The notes under the pieces are model-generated. The model was not told the origin of the DNA. It saw only the letters and a list, made by a program, of their open reading frames with translations, and did no database searches. Shown here one piece after another: positions 26,241-36,600 of a stretch of DNA of 64,000 bases. The translations under genes were made by a program, and so were the position numbers. Origin of the DNA: Streptomyces yangpuensis (GTDB taxonomy: Bacteria > Actinomycetota > Actinomycetes > Streptomycetales > Streptomycetaceae). How positions within the stretch are numbered: the stretch's first letter is position 1; each line of letters begins with the position of its first letter. The stretch lies in assembly GCF_001005295.1 (NCBI RefSeq), contig NZ_LBMK01000002.1:186407-250406 (forward strand), in the 5' to 3' direction.

Positions 26241-27605
26241 ATGGCACAGGTTCGTCCTGGCGAAGGCCCGGTGGTCCACGACCTCATCGGAATCGGCTTC
26301 GGGCCGTCCAACGTGGCCATGGCCATCGCGGTCAGCGAGCACAACTTACGCGTCGGCGGACAGGAAGCGATCAGCGCCCGCTTCTTCGAACAGCAGCCCC
26401 GCTTCGGCTGGCACCGCGGCATGCTCATCGACGACGCGACCATGCAGGTGAGCTTCCTCAAGGACCTGGTGACGCTGCGGAACCCGGCGAGCGACTACAG
26501 CTTCCTCTGCTACCTCAAGAGCAAAGGACGGCTGGTCGACTTCATCAACCACAAGAACCTCTTCCCGCTCCGCGTGGAGTTCCACGACTACTTCGAGTGG
26601 GCCGCGGACAAGGTCGACGCCATGGTGTCCTACGGGCACGAGGTCGTCGGGATCACCCCCGTGACCCGGGGCGGAGTGATGGAGCACCTCGACATCACGG
26701 TCCGGTCCGGGGAGGGACTCGCACTCCACCGGGCCCGCAACGTCGTCATAGGAACGGGCCTGCGCCCCTTCATGCCCGACGGTGTGGAACGCACCGACCG
26801 CGTCTGGCACAACTGCGACCTGCTGACGAAGGTCGACGGCCTGGACGCCGCCGCCCCCGCCCCTTCCCGCTTCATCGTGGTCGGCGCCGGGCAGAGCGCC
26901 GCCGAGAACGTCGCCTACCTCCACCGCCGCTTCCCCGGGGCCGAGGTCTGTGCCGTCTTCTCCCGTTACGGCTACAGCCCCGCCGACGACAGCGGTTTCG
27001 CCAACCGCATCTTCGACCCGCAGGCCGTGGGTGAGTTCTTCGCGGCTCCGGAGGACGTCAAGCGCCGGCTCATGGACTACCACGGCAACACCAACTACTC
27101 CGTGGTCGACATCGACCTGATCGACGACCTCTACCGGCAGATGTACCAGGAGAAGGTCCTGGGCACCGAGCGCCTCCGCTTCCTCAACGTCTCCCGGCTG
27201 ACCGACGTCCGGGAGACCCCGGCGGGCGTCCACACGACCGTGCAGTCCCTCGTCACCGGTGAGGAGACCCCTCTCGACGCGGACGTCGTGGTCTTCGCGA
27301 CCGGATACCGTCCCGCCGACCCCCTCGACCTGCTCGGCGACGTCGCCGAACGCTGCCTGCGCGACGATGCGGGCCGCGTCCGGGTCGAGCGCGACTACCG
27401 GATCGCGACCGATGCCGCACTGCGCTGCGGCATCTACGTACAGGGCGGTACGGAGCACACGCACGGCATCACCTCCTCCCTGCTGTCCAACACGGCCGTC
27501 AGGGTGGGCGAGATCCTCGACTCGCTCCTCGGGCGGGGCCTCACATCCGGTGCCGACGAGGTCCGCACGGTCGCCGGGGGCACCGGCAGCACCGCCGCCC
27601 GCTGA
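26241..27605 (+). CDS. cchB: L-ornithine N5-monooxygenase (CchB-type)
   Basis: 454 residues; ATG after TGGGAGTGAC. FAD motif GIGFGPSN near the N-terminus, NADPH motif VVGAGQSAAENV in the middle and the C-terminal FATGYRPADP signature of N-hydroxylating monooxygenases. The substrate-loop phrases MQVSFLKDLVTLRNP and FSRYGYSPADDSGFANRIFDP are typical of ornithine/lysine hydroxylases. It supplies N5-hydroxyornithine to the formyltransferase and to NRPS modules 1 and 3. First gene of the long plus-strand run cchB-cchI. Confidence 0.95.
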   Translation: MAQVRPGEGPVVHDLIGIGFGPSNVAMAIAVSEHNLRVGGQEAISARFFEQQPRFGWHRGMLIDDATMQVSFLKDLVTLRNPASDYSFLCYLKSKGRLVDFINHKNLFPLRVEFHDYFEWAADKVDAMVSYGHEVVGITPVTRGGVMEHLDITVRSGEGLALHRARNVVIGTGLRPFMPDGVERTDRVWHNCDLLTKVDGLDAAAPAPSRFIVVGAGQSAAENVAYLHRRFPGAEVCAVFSRYGYSPADDSGFANRIFDPQAVGEFFAAPEDVKRRLMDYHGNTNYSVVDIDLIDDLYRQMYQEKVLGTERLRFLNVSRLTDVRETPAGVHTTVQSLVTGEETPLDADVVVFATGYRPADPLDLLGDVAERCLRDDAGRVRVERDYRIATDAALRCGIYVQGGTEHTHGITSSLLSNTAVRVGEILDSLLGRGLTSGADEVRTVAGGTGSTAAR

Positions 27606-27612
27606 CGAAGGG

Positions 27613-28689
27613 ATGACGTACGGCGACATGGGCACGCTTGCACTCGAACGCCCCGTGCCCACGGGCACGACGAGGGCGCGGAAAAGGCGGGTGGCCGGTT
27701 CGCTCGCCCTCGTGTCGGTCCTCCTGGCCGCGATGGTGGTGTCGTTGGGTGTCGGTGCGCGCGGGCTGACTCCGTCCGAGGTCTGGTACGGGCTGACCGC
27801 CGGGCCCGGCGGCGCCGACCACCGGCTCACCGAGATCCGGCTCATCGTCCAGACCGTACGGATCCCCCGTACGGTGCTCGCCACCGTCGCCGGAGTGGCA
27901 CTGGGGGTCGGCGGGGCGCTGATCCAGGGCTACACGCGCAACCCGATCGCCGACACCGGCCTGCTCGGCGTCAACGCGGGGGCCTCGTTCGCCGTGGTCT
28001 CGGTGATCGCCGTCTTCGGCTTCGCGAACCCGTTCCAGTACGTCTGGTTCGCCTTCGCCGGGGCGGCGGTCGCCGGCGTCGTCGTGTTCGGGCTGGCGAG
28101 CATCGGCCGGGGCGCCGGCAACCCGTTGACGCTGGCCCTGGCGGGACAAGGGGTCACCGTGTTCCTCGCGGCCATGACCACGGCGGTCGCCCTGTCCGAC
28201 AAGGCGTCGCTGAACGCACTGCGCTTCTGGAACGCGGGCTCGGTGGCCGGCGTAGGCTTCGGCGTCATCTGGCCGGTGACCGCCTTCGTCGCGGCCGGGC
28301 TGGTCCTGGCACTGACCACGCTGCCCGCCGTCAACCTGCTCAACCTCGGCGACGACGTGGCCAGGGGCCTGGGGGTCAACATCGCACTGAACCGGACCGT
28401 CGGCATCATCGCCGTCACCCTGCTGGCGGGGGCCGCGACGGCGGCGTGCGGCTCCATCGCGTTCCTCGGGCTCATGGTCGCCCACGTGGCCCGCTACCTG
28501 ACCGGGCCGGACTACCGCTGGCTCGTGCCGTACGCGGGTCTCCTCGGCGCCATCGTCCTGCTGCTCTGCGACATCGCCGGGCGGCTGCTGGTCCGGCCGG
28601 GCGAGCTGGACGCGGGTGTCGTCGTGGCCCTCCTGGGCGCCCCCTTCTTCGCGGTGCTGGTGTGGCGCGGAAAGTTCAAGAGCGCATGA
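27613..28689 (+). CDS. cchC: FecCD-type ferric-siderophore permease
   Basis: 358 residues with nine or more membrane helices. ATG 27613 lies eight bases after the cchB stop; ATG 27628 is an alternative. The hallmark loops GALIQGYTRNPIADTGLLGVNAGA and FLGLMVAHVARYLTGPDYRWLVP (read only in short segments) place it in the BtuC/FecCD family. Forms a heterodimeric channel with the next gene product, driven by the ATPase encoded after it. Confidence 0.92.
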   Translation: MTYGDMGTLALERPVPTGTTRARKRRVAGSLALVSVLLAAMVVSLGVGARGLTPSEVWYGLTAGPGGADHRLTEIRLIVQTVRIPRTVLATVAGVALGVGGALIQGYTRNPIADTGLLGVNAGASFAVVSVIAVFGFANPFQYVWFAFAGAAVAGVVVFGLASIGRGAGNPLTLALAGQGVTVFLAAMTTAVALSDKASLNALRFWNAGSVAGVGFGVIWPVTAFVAAGLVLALTTLPAVNLLNLGDDVARGLGVNIALNRTVGIIAVTLLAGAATAACGSIAFLGLMVAHVARYLTGPDYRWLVPYAGLLGAIVLLLCDIAGRLLVRPGELDAGVVVALLGAPFFAVLVWRGKFKSA

Positions 28690-29747
28690 CCGGGACACAG
28701 GTGAAGCCTTCGGTGGCCCCGGGCGTGCGGCTCGGCCGGGTGTCGTTCGTCTGGCGGCCCTGGCTCGTCTGCGTCACCCTCCTGCTGGCGGCGGCGACGT
28801 TCCTCCTCTTCTGCCTGTCCATCGGCGTCGGGGACTTCCCGATCGGCCTGCCCCAGGTGATCGCCACGATCCTGGGCCGGGGCGAGCAGGTGGACGAGTT
28901 CGTGATCATGGACCTGCGTATGCCGCGCGCCCTGGCCGGGTGCGTCGTCGGCATCGCGCTGGGCATGTCCGGGGCGATCACCCAGTCCATCGCGCGCAAC
29001 CCGCTGGCCAGCCCGGACATTCTCGGGATCACCTGGGGCGCCGGTGCGGTCGCGGTGTTCCTGGTGACCGTGTCGGGCGGGACCGCCACGGCGGTCGTCA
29101 ACTCCGTGGGCCTGTCGGGGGCAGCCCTTGCGGGTGGTCTCGGTACGGGGCTCCTCGTGTACCTCCTGGCGTGGCGGCGCGGGATCGACGGCTTCCGGCT
29201 CATCCTCATCGGCCTGTCCGTGAGCGCGGTGATGGAGGCGATCACGACCTGGCTGCTGGTGACGGCCGACATCAGGGACGTGGCCCGGGCACAGGCCTGG
29301 CTCGTCGGCTCGCTGGACAACCGCTCGTGGGACGACGTGCGGGTGGCGCTGTGGTGCACGCTCGCCCTGGCGGCGGTCGTCGCGGGCGTCGCCTTCCAGT
29401 TCAAGCCGCTGCACCTCGGAGACGACGTGGCCGCGGGCCTGGGGGTCCGCTACACGGTGGTGCGCGCCGTCCTGCTGCTGTGCGCCGTGCTGCTGGCCGG
29501 CGTCGCGGTGAGCGCGGCCGGACCGGTCTCCTTCGTCGCGCTGGTGGCACCGCAGGTCGCGATGCGTCTGGCGAGGTGTCCGACGCCGCCGCTGGTCGCC
29601 TCGGGCCTGACCGGGGCCCTGCTGCTGATCGGTGCGGACCTGGTCGCCCGTACGGCGCTGCCGATGACCCTGCCGGTCGGCGTCGTCACCGCCGCGATCG
29701 GCGGTCCCTTCCTGGTCTACCTCCTGGTGCGGGCCAATCTTCGTTGA
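28686..29747 (+). CDS. cchD: FecCD-type ferric-siderophore permease, second subunit
   Basis: 353 residues, ATGA overlap with cchC. Permease-family markers are GMSGAITQSIARNPLASPDILG, FKPLHLGDDVAAGLGV and GPVSFVALVAPQVAMRL. Two different permease genes in a row is the usual design of ferric hydroxamate importers. Membrane protein; partner of CchC and CchE. Confidence 0.92.
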   Translation: MTGTQVKPSVAPGVRLGRVSFVWRPWLVCVTLLLAAATFLLFCLSIGVGDFPIGLPQVIATILGRGEQVDEFVIMDLRMPRALAGCVVGIALGMSGAITQSIARNPLASPDILGITWGAGAVAVFLVTVSGGTATAVVNSVGLSGAALAGGLGTGLLVYLLAWRRGIDGFRLILIGLSVSAVMEAITTWLLVTADIRDVARAQAWLVGSLDNRSWDDVRVALWCTLALAAVVAGVAFQFKPLHLGDDVAAGLGVRYTVVRAVLLLCAVLLAGVAVSAAGPVSFVALVAPQVAMRLARCPTPPLVASGLTGALLLIGADLVARTALPMTLPVGVVTAAIGGPFLVYLLVRANLR

Positions 29748-29786
29748 TCGACACATGTTCGGGCAGGCACGGACCGAGGGGGAAGC

Positions 29787-30662
29787 GTGGCCGTTGAGTA
29801 CGTCGCCGGGAGTGCGGCCGGGGGCGGGGACACCGCACGGCTGGCCGCCAGAGGGGTCACGGTCGGGTACGGGGGCCGGGTCGTCATCGACGACCTGGAC
29901 GTGGTCGTCCCGCCCCGGGTGATCACCACGATCATCGGATCCAACGGCTGCGGGAAGTCGACGCTGCTGCGGACCCTGTCGCGGCTGCTCAAGCCGACCA
30001 GGGGGACCGTCGTGCTGGACGGCGAGGACATCGCCGGGCTCAGGACCCGGGACGTGGCGAGGAAGCTCGGTCTGCTGCCGCAGGCCCCGGTGGCCCCGGA
30101 GGGGCTCACGGTGGCCGACCTGGTGGCCAGGGGCCGGCATCCGCACCAGAGCTGGCTGCGGCAGTGGTCGTCGGACGACGCCGCCGTCGTGGAACGCGCG
30201 CTGGCCATGACCGGGGTGTCCGACCTGGCGGACCGTCCGGTCGACGCCCTGTCGGGAGGCCAGCGGCAGCGCGTGTGGATCTCCATGACGCTGGCCCAGG
30301 GCACCGACCTGCTGCTGCTGGACGAGCCGACCACGTACCTGGACCTGGCGCACGCCATCGACGTGCTCGACCTGGTGGACGACCTCCACGAGTCCGGATG
30401 CACCGTGGTCCTCGTGCTGCACGACCTCAATCTGGCCACCCGTTACAGCGACAACCTCATCGTGATGAAGGCGGGATCCATCCTCGCGCAGGGGCACCCG
30501 CGGGACGTGATCACGGCCGAGTTGCTGCACGAGGCCTTCGGGCTGCGTGCCAAGGTGATCGACGACCCGGTGGGGGACAGGCCGCTCATCGTGCCGATCG
30601 GCCGCGCTCATGTGAGGCCGGATCAGTTGGACAAAGATACGGTTCAAGTAAGGCTAGGCTAG
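29787..30662 (+). CDS. cchE: ferric-siderophore ABC transporter ATPase (FepC-like)
   Basis: 291 residues from a GTG behind GAGGGGGAAGC. Walker A GSNGCGKST, signature [17 protein letters not shown] and Walker B LLLLDEPTTYLDLAHAIDVL are typical of FepC/BtuD-type importers; switch His in LVLHDLN. The 3' end and stop codon lie inside the iron box that serves the next gene. Confidence 0.93.
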   Translation: MAVEYVAGSAAGGGDTARLAARGVTVGYGGRVVIDDLDVVVPPRVITTIIGSNGCGKSTLLRTLSRLLKPTRGTVVLDGEDIAGLRTRDVARKLGLLPQAPVAPEGLTVADLVARGRHPHQSWLRQWSSDDAAVVERALAMTGVSDLADRPVDALSGGQRQRVWISMTLAQGTDLLLLDEPTTYLDLAHAIDVLDLVDDLHESGCTVVLVLHDLNLATRYSDNLIVMKAGSILAQGHPRDVITAELLHEAFGLRAKVIDDPVGDRPLIVPIGRAHVRPDQLDKDTVQVRLG

Positions 30663-30667
30663 CCTCA
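30649..30667. promoter_or_regulatory. iron box upstream of cchF
   Basis: TAAGGCTAGGCTAGCCTCA matches 15 of 19 positions of the iron-box consensus and overlaps the cchE stop codon. It suggests that cchF and genes beyond have their own iron-controlled promoter inside the run. Confidence 0.75.
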
Positions 30668-30738
30668 CTTGGGGGCGCTACTGTGTGGCTGCCCTCGGCC
30701 GGGGGCGCAATGGACAGCACGAAAGCAAGGGATTGCGG

Positions 30739-31797
30739 ATGCTTCTCCATCGAACGTCAGTCACGAACCCCTGGGCGCGGTCCGCGGTGGCGGTGTCCGC
30801 CGCGGCGCTCGGGGTCGGCCTCCTGGCCGGATGCGGTTCCGACCCGGCGGACCCGGCCGAGAAGAAGGGTGGTGACGCCCCGGCCGCGGCGGCCGGCACC
30901 TTCCCGGTCGCCGTGGAGCACGCGTTCGGATCCACGAAGATCACCAAGGCCCCCCAGCGGGTCGTCTCCGTCGGCTACACCGACGAACAGGCGATCCTCG
31001 CCCTCGGCGTCAAGCCGGTGGGCATGGTCGACCAGTACCCCAACCCGCCCGGCACGAGCCCCGACATCAACACCCAGTGGCCCTGGACGAAGGAAAAATG
31101 GGGCGACACCCGCCCCGAGGTCGTCATGAACAACGGTGACGCCGGCCCGAACTTCGAGAAGATCGCCGCCCTGCGCCCGGACCTGATCGTCGCGGTCTAC
31201 TCCGAGATCGACCAGGCCGCCTACGACAAGCTCTCCAAGATCGCTCCGACGGTGGGCCGGACCAAGGCCGAGAAGGAGCCGTTCAGCGCCCCCTGGCAGG
31301 ACAACGCGGTCCACATCGCCAAGGCCCTCGGCCAGGAGAGCAAGGGCACCGAACTGGTCAAGGGCATCCAGGACAAGCTCGACGCGGCCAGGAAGGCACA
31401 CCCCGAGTTCGCCGACCGGACCGCCGTCGCACTGTCCTGGTACAAGGACTCCGTGGCCCCCTTCACCACCACCGACGTACGCGGCCGGCTGGTGACGGGC
31501 ATCGGCTACAAGGGCCAGACGGAGATCGACAAGATCGCCGACGGCAAGTTCTACACCACGCTCTCCCCCGAGCGCATGGACCTCGTCGACGTCGACCGCA
31601 TCTTCGTCATCGCCGACAAGGCGGACCAGGAGGCACTGAAGAAGTTCGAGCTGTTCACCAACCTCGACGCGGTCAAGAACGGCAAGGTCTCCTACCTCCT
31701 GGACAGCGAGGGCCCGGCCGTCGGCGCGGCCATGTCCCAGGGCACCCTGCTCTCCCTGCCGTACGCGATCGACGAACTCGTCAAGTCGGCCGGCTGA
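30739..31797 (+). CDS. cchF: ferric-siderophore binding lipoprotein
   Basis: 352 residues; ATG after CAAGGGATTGCGG. The signal peptide ends in the lipobox LLAGC with the lipidated Cys32. The rest is a periplasmic-binding-protein fold of the FepB/FhuD type: RVVSVGYTDEQAILALGVKPVG, ALRPDLIVAVYSEID. Sits outside the membrane and delivers ferric coelichelin to CchCD-E. Confidence 0.93.
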   Translation: MLLHRTSVTNPWARSAVAVSAAALGVGLLAGCGSDPADPAEKKGGDAPAAAAGTFPVAVEHAFGSTKITKAPQRVVSVGYTDEQAILALGVKPVGMVDQYPNPPGTSPDINTQWPWTKEKWGDTRPEVVMNNGDAGPNFEKIAALRPDLIVAVYSEIDQAAYDKLSKIAPTVGRTKAEKEPFSAPWQDNAVHIAKALGQESKGTELVKGIQDKLDAARKAHPEFADRTAVALSWYKDSVAPFTTTDVRGRLVTGIGYKGQTEIDKIADGKFYTTLSPERMDLVDVDRIFVIADKADQEALKKFELFTNLDAVKNGKVSYLLDSEGPAVGAAMSQGTLLSLPYAIDELVKSAG

Positions 31798-31799
31798 GT

Positions 31800-33587
31800 G
31801 TGAGCACCACGGACACGCTCGTCGCCCCGGCCACCCTGCGGACCACCACCGGACGCGAGGCCGCCCGCTGGGTCGCCGCGCACTGCCGCGAGGTGCCCTG
31901 GCTGACGGCCGCCACCGCCTTGACGACGGTGGCCGGGGCCGCCCTCCAGGTGCTCCCGCTGCTCCTGCTCGGCCGGGTCGTCGACGGGGTGGTCGCGGGC
32001 GGACCGCGCTCCATCCTGGTCACCACGGGCGTGCTGATGGCGGCCGCCGCGCTCCTCGGCGCGGCGGCCACCGCCCTGTCCACCTACCTGGTCGGCCGGC
32101 TCGGCGCCGACCTCCTCGCCCGGCTGCGGGAAGGCGCCGTCCGGGCGGTCCTGGGCATGCCGAGCGCCCGGATCGAACAGGTCGGCCGGGGAGACGTGCT
32201 CTCCCGCGTCGGCGACGACGTCGCCGTGCTGTCCAGGGGCATCCGTACCGCCGTCCCCACCGTGTTCTCGGCGGGCGTGCTCGTCGTCATCGCCACCCTC
32301 GGCATGTTCGGCCTCGACTGGCGGCTCGGCCTGGCCGGAGCCGGCGCACTGCCCGCGTACGCCCTCGCCCTGCGCTGGTACCTGCCCCGCTCCGCCCCCC
32401 TCTACAAGCAGCAGCGAGCCGTCCAGGCCGACCGCGCGCAGGCGCTGATCAGCGGACTCAACGGGATCGACACGGTCCGCGCCTACCGTCTGGAGGGCGC
32501 CGTCCGGGAGAAGGTCACCACGGAGTCGTGGCGGGTCCGCGAACTCGGCATCGACGTGTTCCGCCTCTTCGGCCGCTTCGTCGGCCGGGAGAACCGGGCC
32601 GAGTTCATCGGACTGGTCCTCATCATCCTCGTCGGGTACGCCCTGCTGGAGGCCGACGCCGCCACCCTCGGCGAGGTCTCCGCGGCCCCGCTGCTCTTCC
32701 ACCGGCTCTTCACCCCGCTGGGCTCCATCATGTTCACCTTCGACGAGGCGCAGAAGTCGGGCGCGAGCCTGACCCGGCTCGTCGGGGTCCTCGGCGAGGA
32801 CGCCCAGGACCGGCTCGTCGGCACCCCGGGCGTCACGCCGGCGGCCGGGGCGCCGTACCCGGTGACCGTCAAAGGCCTGACCTTCAGCTACCCCGGCACC
32901 GAGCAGCCCGTCCTGAGGGACGTCGACCTGACCATCCCGGCCGGCGGCTCCCTCGCCCTGGTCGGCGCGACCGGCGCCGGCAAGTCGACCCTGGCCGCGC
33001 TGATCGCGGGCATCGGGACCCCGCAGGCCGGATCGGTCCGCATCGGACCGGCCGACCTCGCCGGTCTCGACGAGGCCGGGGCCCGGGCCCTGGTCAGCAT
33101 CCTGACCCAGGAGACGCACGTGTTCTCCGGCCCGCTCGCCGACGACCTGCGGCTGGCCGCACCGCAGGCCACCGACGCCGAGCTGACCGACGCCCTGCGC
33201 ACGGTCGGCGCCGACGGCTGGGTGGACGCCCTGCCCGACGGCCTGAAGACCACGGTCGGGGAGGGCGGCGAACGCCTGGACGTCACCAAGGTCGCCCAGA
33301 TCGCCCTCGCCCGGCTCGTACTGGCCCGCTCACCCGTGGTGGTGCTCGACGAGTCCACGGCCGAGGCGGGCAGCGAGGGCGCGGCCGAACTCGAACGGGC
33401 TGTGCTCGCCGCGTGCGCCGGCCGCACCACCCTGTTCGTCGCGCACCGGCTGACCCAGGCCATGGCGGCGGACCGGATCGCCGTCCTCGACGCGGGCCGC
33501 GTCGTGGAGCACGGCACGCACGAGGAGTTGGTGGCCCTGGGCGGCCGGTACGCGCGACTGTGGCGCGCCTGGCGCGAGGGAAGCTAG
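31800..33587 (+). CDS. cchG: half ABC exporter (membrane + ATPase) with degenerate signature motif
   Basis: 595 residues, GTG two bases after the cchF stop. A six-helix export domain (about 1-330) precedes the ATPase domain. Walker A GATGAGKST (about 390), Q-loop ILTQE, Walker B VVVLDEST with the catalytic Glu and the switch His in FVAHRLT are intact, but the signature that should read LSGGQRQR is LDVTKVAQ. It therefore cannot supply a normal C-loop to a partner. The second half exporter of this locus (44693-46393) has the opposite defects, so the two probably form one heterodimer. Likely exports apo-coelichelin. Confidence 0.9.
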   Translation: MSTTDTLVAPATLRTTTGREAARWVAAHCREVPWLTAATALTTVAGAALQVLPLLLLGRVVDGVVAGGPRSILVTTGVLMAAAALLGAAATALSTYLVGRLGADLLARLREGAVRAVLGMPSARIEQVGRGDVLSRVGDDVAVLSRGIRTAVPTVFSAGVLVVIATLGMFGLDWRLGLAGAGALPAYALALRWYLPRSAPLYKQQRAVQADRAQALISGLNGIDTVRAYRLEGAVREKVTTESWRVRELGIDVFRLFGRFVGRENRAEFIGLVLIILVGYALLEADAATLGEVSAAPLLFHRLFTPLGSIMFTFDEAQKSGASLTRLVGVLGEDAQDRLVGTPGVTPAAGAPYPVTVKGLTFSYPGTEQPVLRDVDLTIPAGGSLALVGATGAGKSTLAALIAGIGTPQAGSVRIGPADLAGLDEAGARALVSILTQETHVFSGPLADDLRLAAPQATDAELTDALRTVGADGWVDALPDGLKTTVGEGGERLDVTKVAQIALARLVLARSPVVVLDESTAEAGSEGAAELERAVLAACAGRTTLFVAHRLTQAMAADRIAVLDAGRVVEHGTHEELVALGGRYARLWRAWREGS

Positions 33588-33645
33588 CCCCACCCCGCAA
33601 CCGGGTGGGACAACCTGCGGACACTGAAGGGGCGTTGAGTCTTCG

Positions 33646-36600
33646 ATGACGGAACCGACCGCTCGTCTCCTGCGGCTTTCTCCCACGCGCCTGGCCGGGG
33701 TACGCCGGCGAACGGGCGACTACGGCGACCGGACCATCGCCTCGGCGTGCTCGGTCGCCCTGGCGTACTGGGCGACCGGCCGCAGCCCCGACGGCATGGA
33801 ACTCACCCCCGGCACCCTCTTCGCCGACGTCCTCGGATGGGCCGACAACGGCGGCGGCGGTGCGGCCGGCTGGGACGTCGGCGCGGACGCCCGCAGCATC
33901 ACCCTCCCGGAAGGCGTCCCGCCGGCCGAGGCGCAGCTCGCCCTCGACGACCTGGCCGACTTCCCCGACCGGCCTCTCGGCACCATCGCCCCCTCCAGCG
34001 TGGCGGCGCGCATCGAGACCCTGGCCGAATGGAACGACACCGGCGCCGACCGGGTCCGCCCCACCATCGTGGAGATGTTCCTCGCCCAGGCGCGCACCCG
34101 CCCCGACGCCGTCGCCGTCGTCGACGAGCACCGCACCCTGACCTACGGCCGGGTCGCGGAATTATCGGGCCAGCTGGCCCACCACCTCCTCGACCGCGGG
34201 ATCACCGCCGAACAGGTCGTCGGCATCTCACTGGACCGCTCCGCCGACATGGTGGTCGCCCTGCTCGGCGTACTCCGGGCCGGCGCCGCATTCGTCCCGC
34301 TCGACCCGCAGTGGCCCGCCGCACGCAGGGCCGTCGTCATCGAGGACGCGGGCGTCGTGCTCCAGCTCAACGGCTCGGGCGAGCACCCCCCGGGCGAACC
34401 GCCCGCCGTGGCCGTCGACCTCGGCGCATGGCGCCACGGCTCCCACCCCGGCGGGCCCACCGGCATCACCACCCCCGGCGACGCCCTCGCCTACGTGATC
34501 TTCACCTCCGGCTCCACCGGCCGCCCCAAGGGCGCGATGATCCGTCACGAGGCGATCAGCGAGCGCCTGCTGTGGCAGGTCGACGAGATCCTGGGCTTCG
34601 GCCCCGACGACGCCTCACTGTTCAAGGCGCCGCTCTCCTTCGACATCTCCGTCAACGAGATCTTCCTGCCGCTGGTGTCCGGCGGCAGGCTGGTCGTCCT
34701 GCGGCCCGGCGGCGAACGCGACCCCCACCACCTCCTCGGCGTGATCGCCGAGCAGCGCGTCACCTTCACCTACCTGGTGTCGTCGATGCTGGACGTCCTG
34801 CTGGAGATCGCGGGCGACTCCGGACGGCTGGACAGCCTGCGGCACGTGTGGTGCGGCGGCGAAGTGCTCACCCCCGAACTGTACGAACGGTTCCGCACCC
34901 GGCTCGACATACCCATGTACCACGGCTACGGCCCGGCCGAGACGACGATCGGTGTCTCCCACGTCATCTACCGGGGCGCCGCGGAACGTCTGTCCACCTC
35001 GATCGGCCGCGCCAATCCCAACACCCGGCTCTACGTCCTCGACGACGAGCTGCGCCCGGTCCCGGTCGGCGTCGGCGGCGAACTCTACGTGGGCGGCTTC
35101 CTCCTGGGCCGCGGCTACGCCGGCGCCCCCGGCCTGACGGCCTCCCGGTTCGTCGCCGACCCCTTCGCCGGGGACGGCTCGCGCCTGTACCGGACCGGCG
35201 ACCTGGCCCGGTACGCCCCGGACGGATCACTGGACTTCCTCGGCCGCGCGGACAACCAGATCAAGATCCGCGGCATGCGGCTGGAGATCGAGGACGTCGA
35301 GGCCGGCCTCGCCGAACACCCGCGTGTACGGCACACCTGCGTCGTCGCGAAGAAGAACTCCGCCGGCGGCACCTACCTGGTGGGCTACGTGATCCCCACC
35401 GCCACCGCCACCGCCACCGCCACCGCCACCGCGACCGCCCCAGCCGCGGACCTGCGGGCCGAGGAGGTCCGGGACTGGGCCGCCGCGCACATGGTCGCGT
35501 ACATGGTGCCCGCCCACATCGTCGTCCTGAAGGAGTTCCCGCTCACCGCCAACGGCAAGCTCGACCGCGCCGCGCTGCCGGAGCCCGCGTCCGGCACCGG
35601 CCCGTTCGCCCCGCCCGTCACCGAGAACGAGCGCCTGGTGTGCGCGGCGGTCGCGACGCTCCTGCGGCTGGACCGGGCCGGTGTCGACCAGGACTTCTTC
35701 CGGCTCGGCGGCGACAGCCTGCTCGCCATCTCCCTGCTCGGCGCACTGCGCAAGGCCGGCCTGCACGTCACCCCCCGGCAGATCTTCACCCACAGCGGGC
35801 TCGGGGCGCTGGCCGCGGTGGCGAGTCCCGTCGGCACCGCCGCCGAGGACCACGACGACGTGGCGACCGGGCCCGTCACGGGATCCCCCATCGTGCGCTG
35901 GCTCGGCGCGACCACCGACGCCGTCGACGGCTTCGTACAGGCCGTGGAGCTGAACACCCCCGCAGACCTGACTGCCGTCGCCCTCGACACGATCCTTTCC
36001 GCCGTCGTCGAACGGCACGACATGCTGCGCGCCCGGCTCGTGCGCGGCGACCACTGGGGATTCGAGGTCCCGGCACCGGCGGACCGTACCGCCGCCGGAT
36101 GGCAGGAGAGCGACCGGCCGCTCGACGAATGCGTCGCGCTCGCCACCGCCGCCCTGGACCCGGTGGGCGGCGTCATGCTGCGCGCCGTCTGGCGCCGCGA
36201 GGCCCGCCGGCTCGTCCTCGTCGCCCACCACGTGGTGATCGACGGCGTGTCCTGGCGGATCCTGACGGAGGACCTCGCCACCGCCTGGCGGCAGTACTCC
36301 ACCGGCGTCCCGGTCCGGCTGCCGGCGGTGGGGACCTCGTTCCGCCGATGGACCCAACTGCTGGAACAGGCCGCGTTCGACGACGACCGCGCCCACTTCC
36401 GCCGCGCCCTGCCGGGGACGGACGCACCCCTGGGCCGGCGCGCCCTCGGCGCGGACGACACCGTCGCACGCGAACGGACCCTGACCGTCCCGGTCGGCCC
36501 CGACGTCACCGCCGCCCTGCTCGGTGACGTTCCCGCCCGGTTCCACGCGGGCGTCAACGACGTGCTGCTGACCGCACTCGCCGTCACCCTCGCCCGGTGG

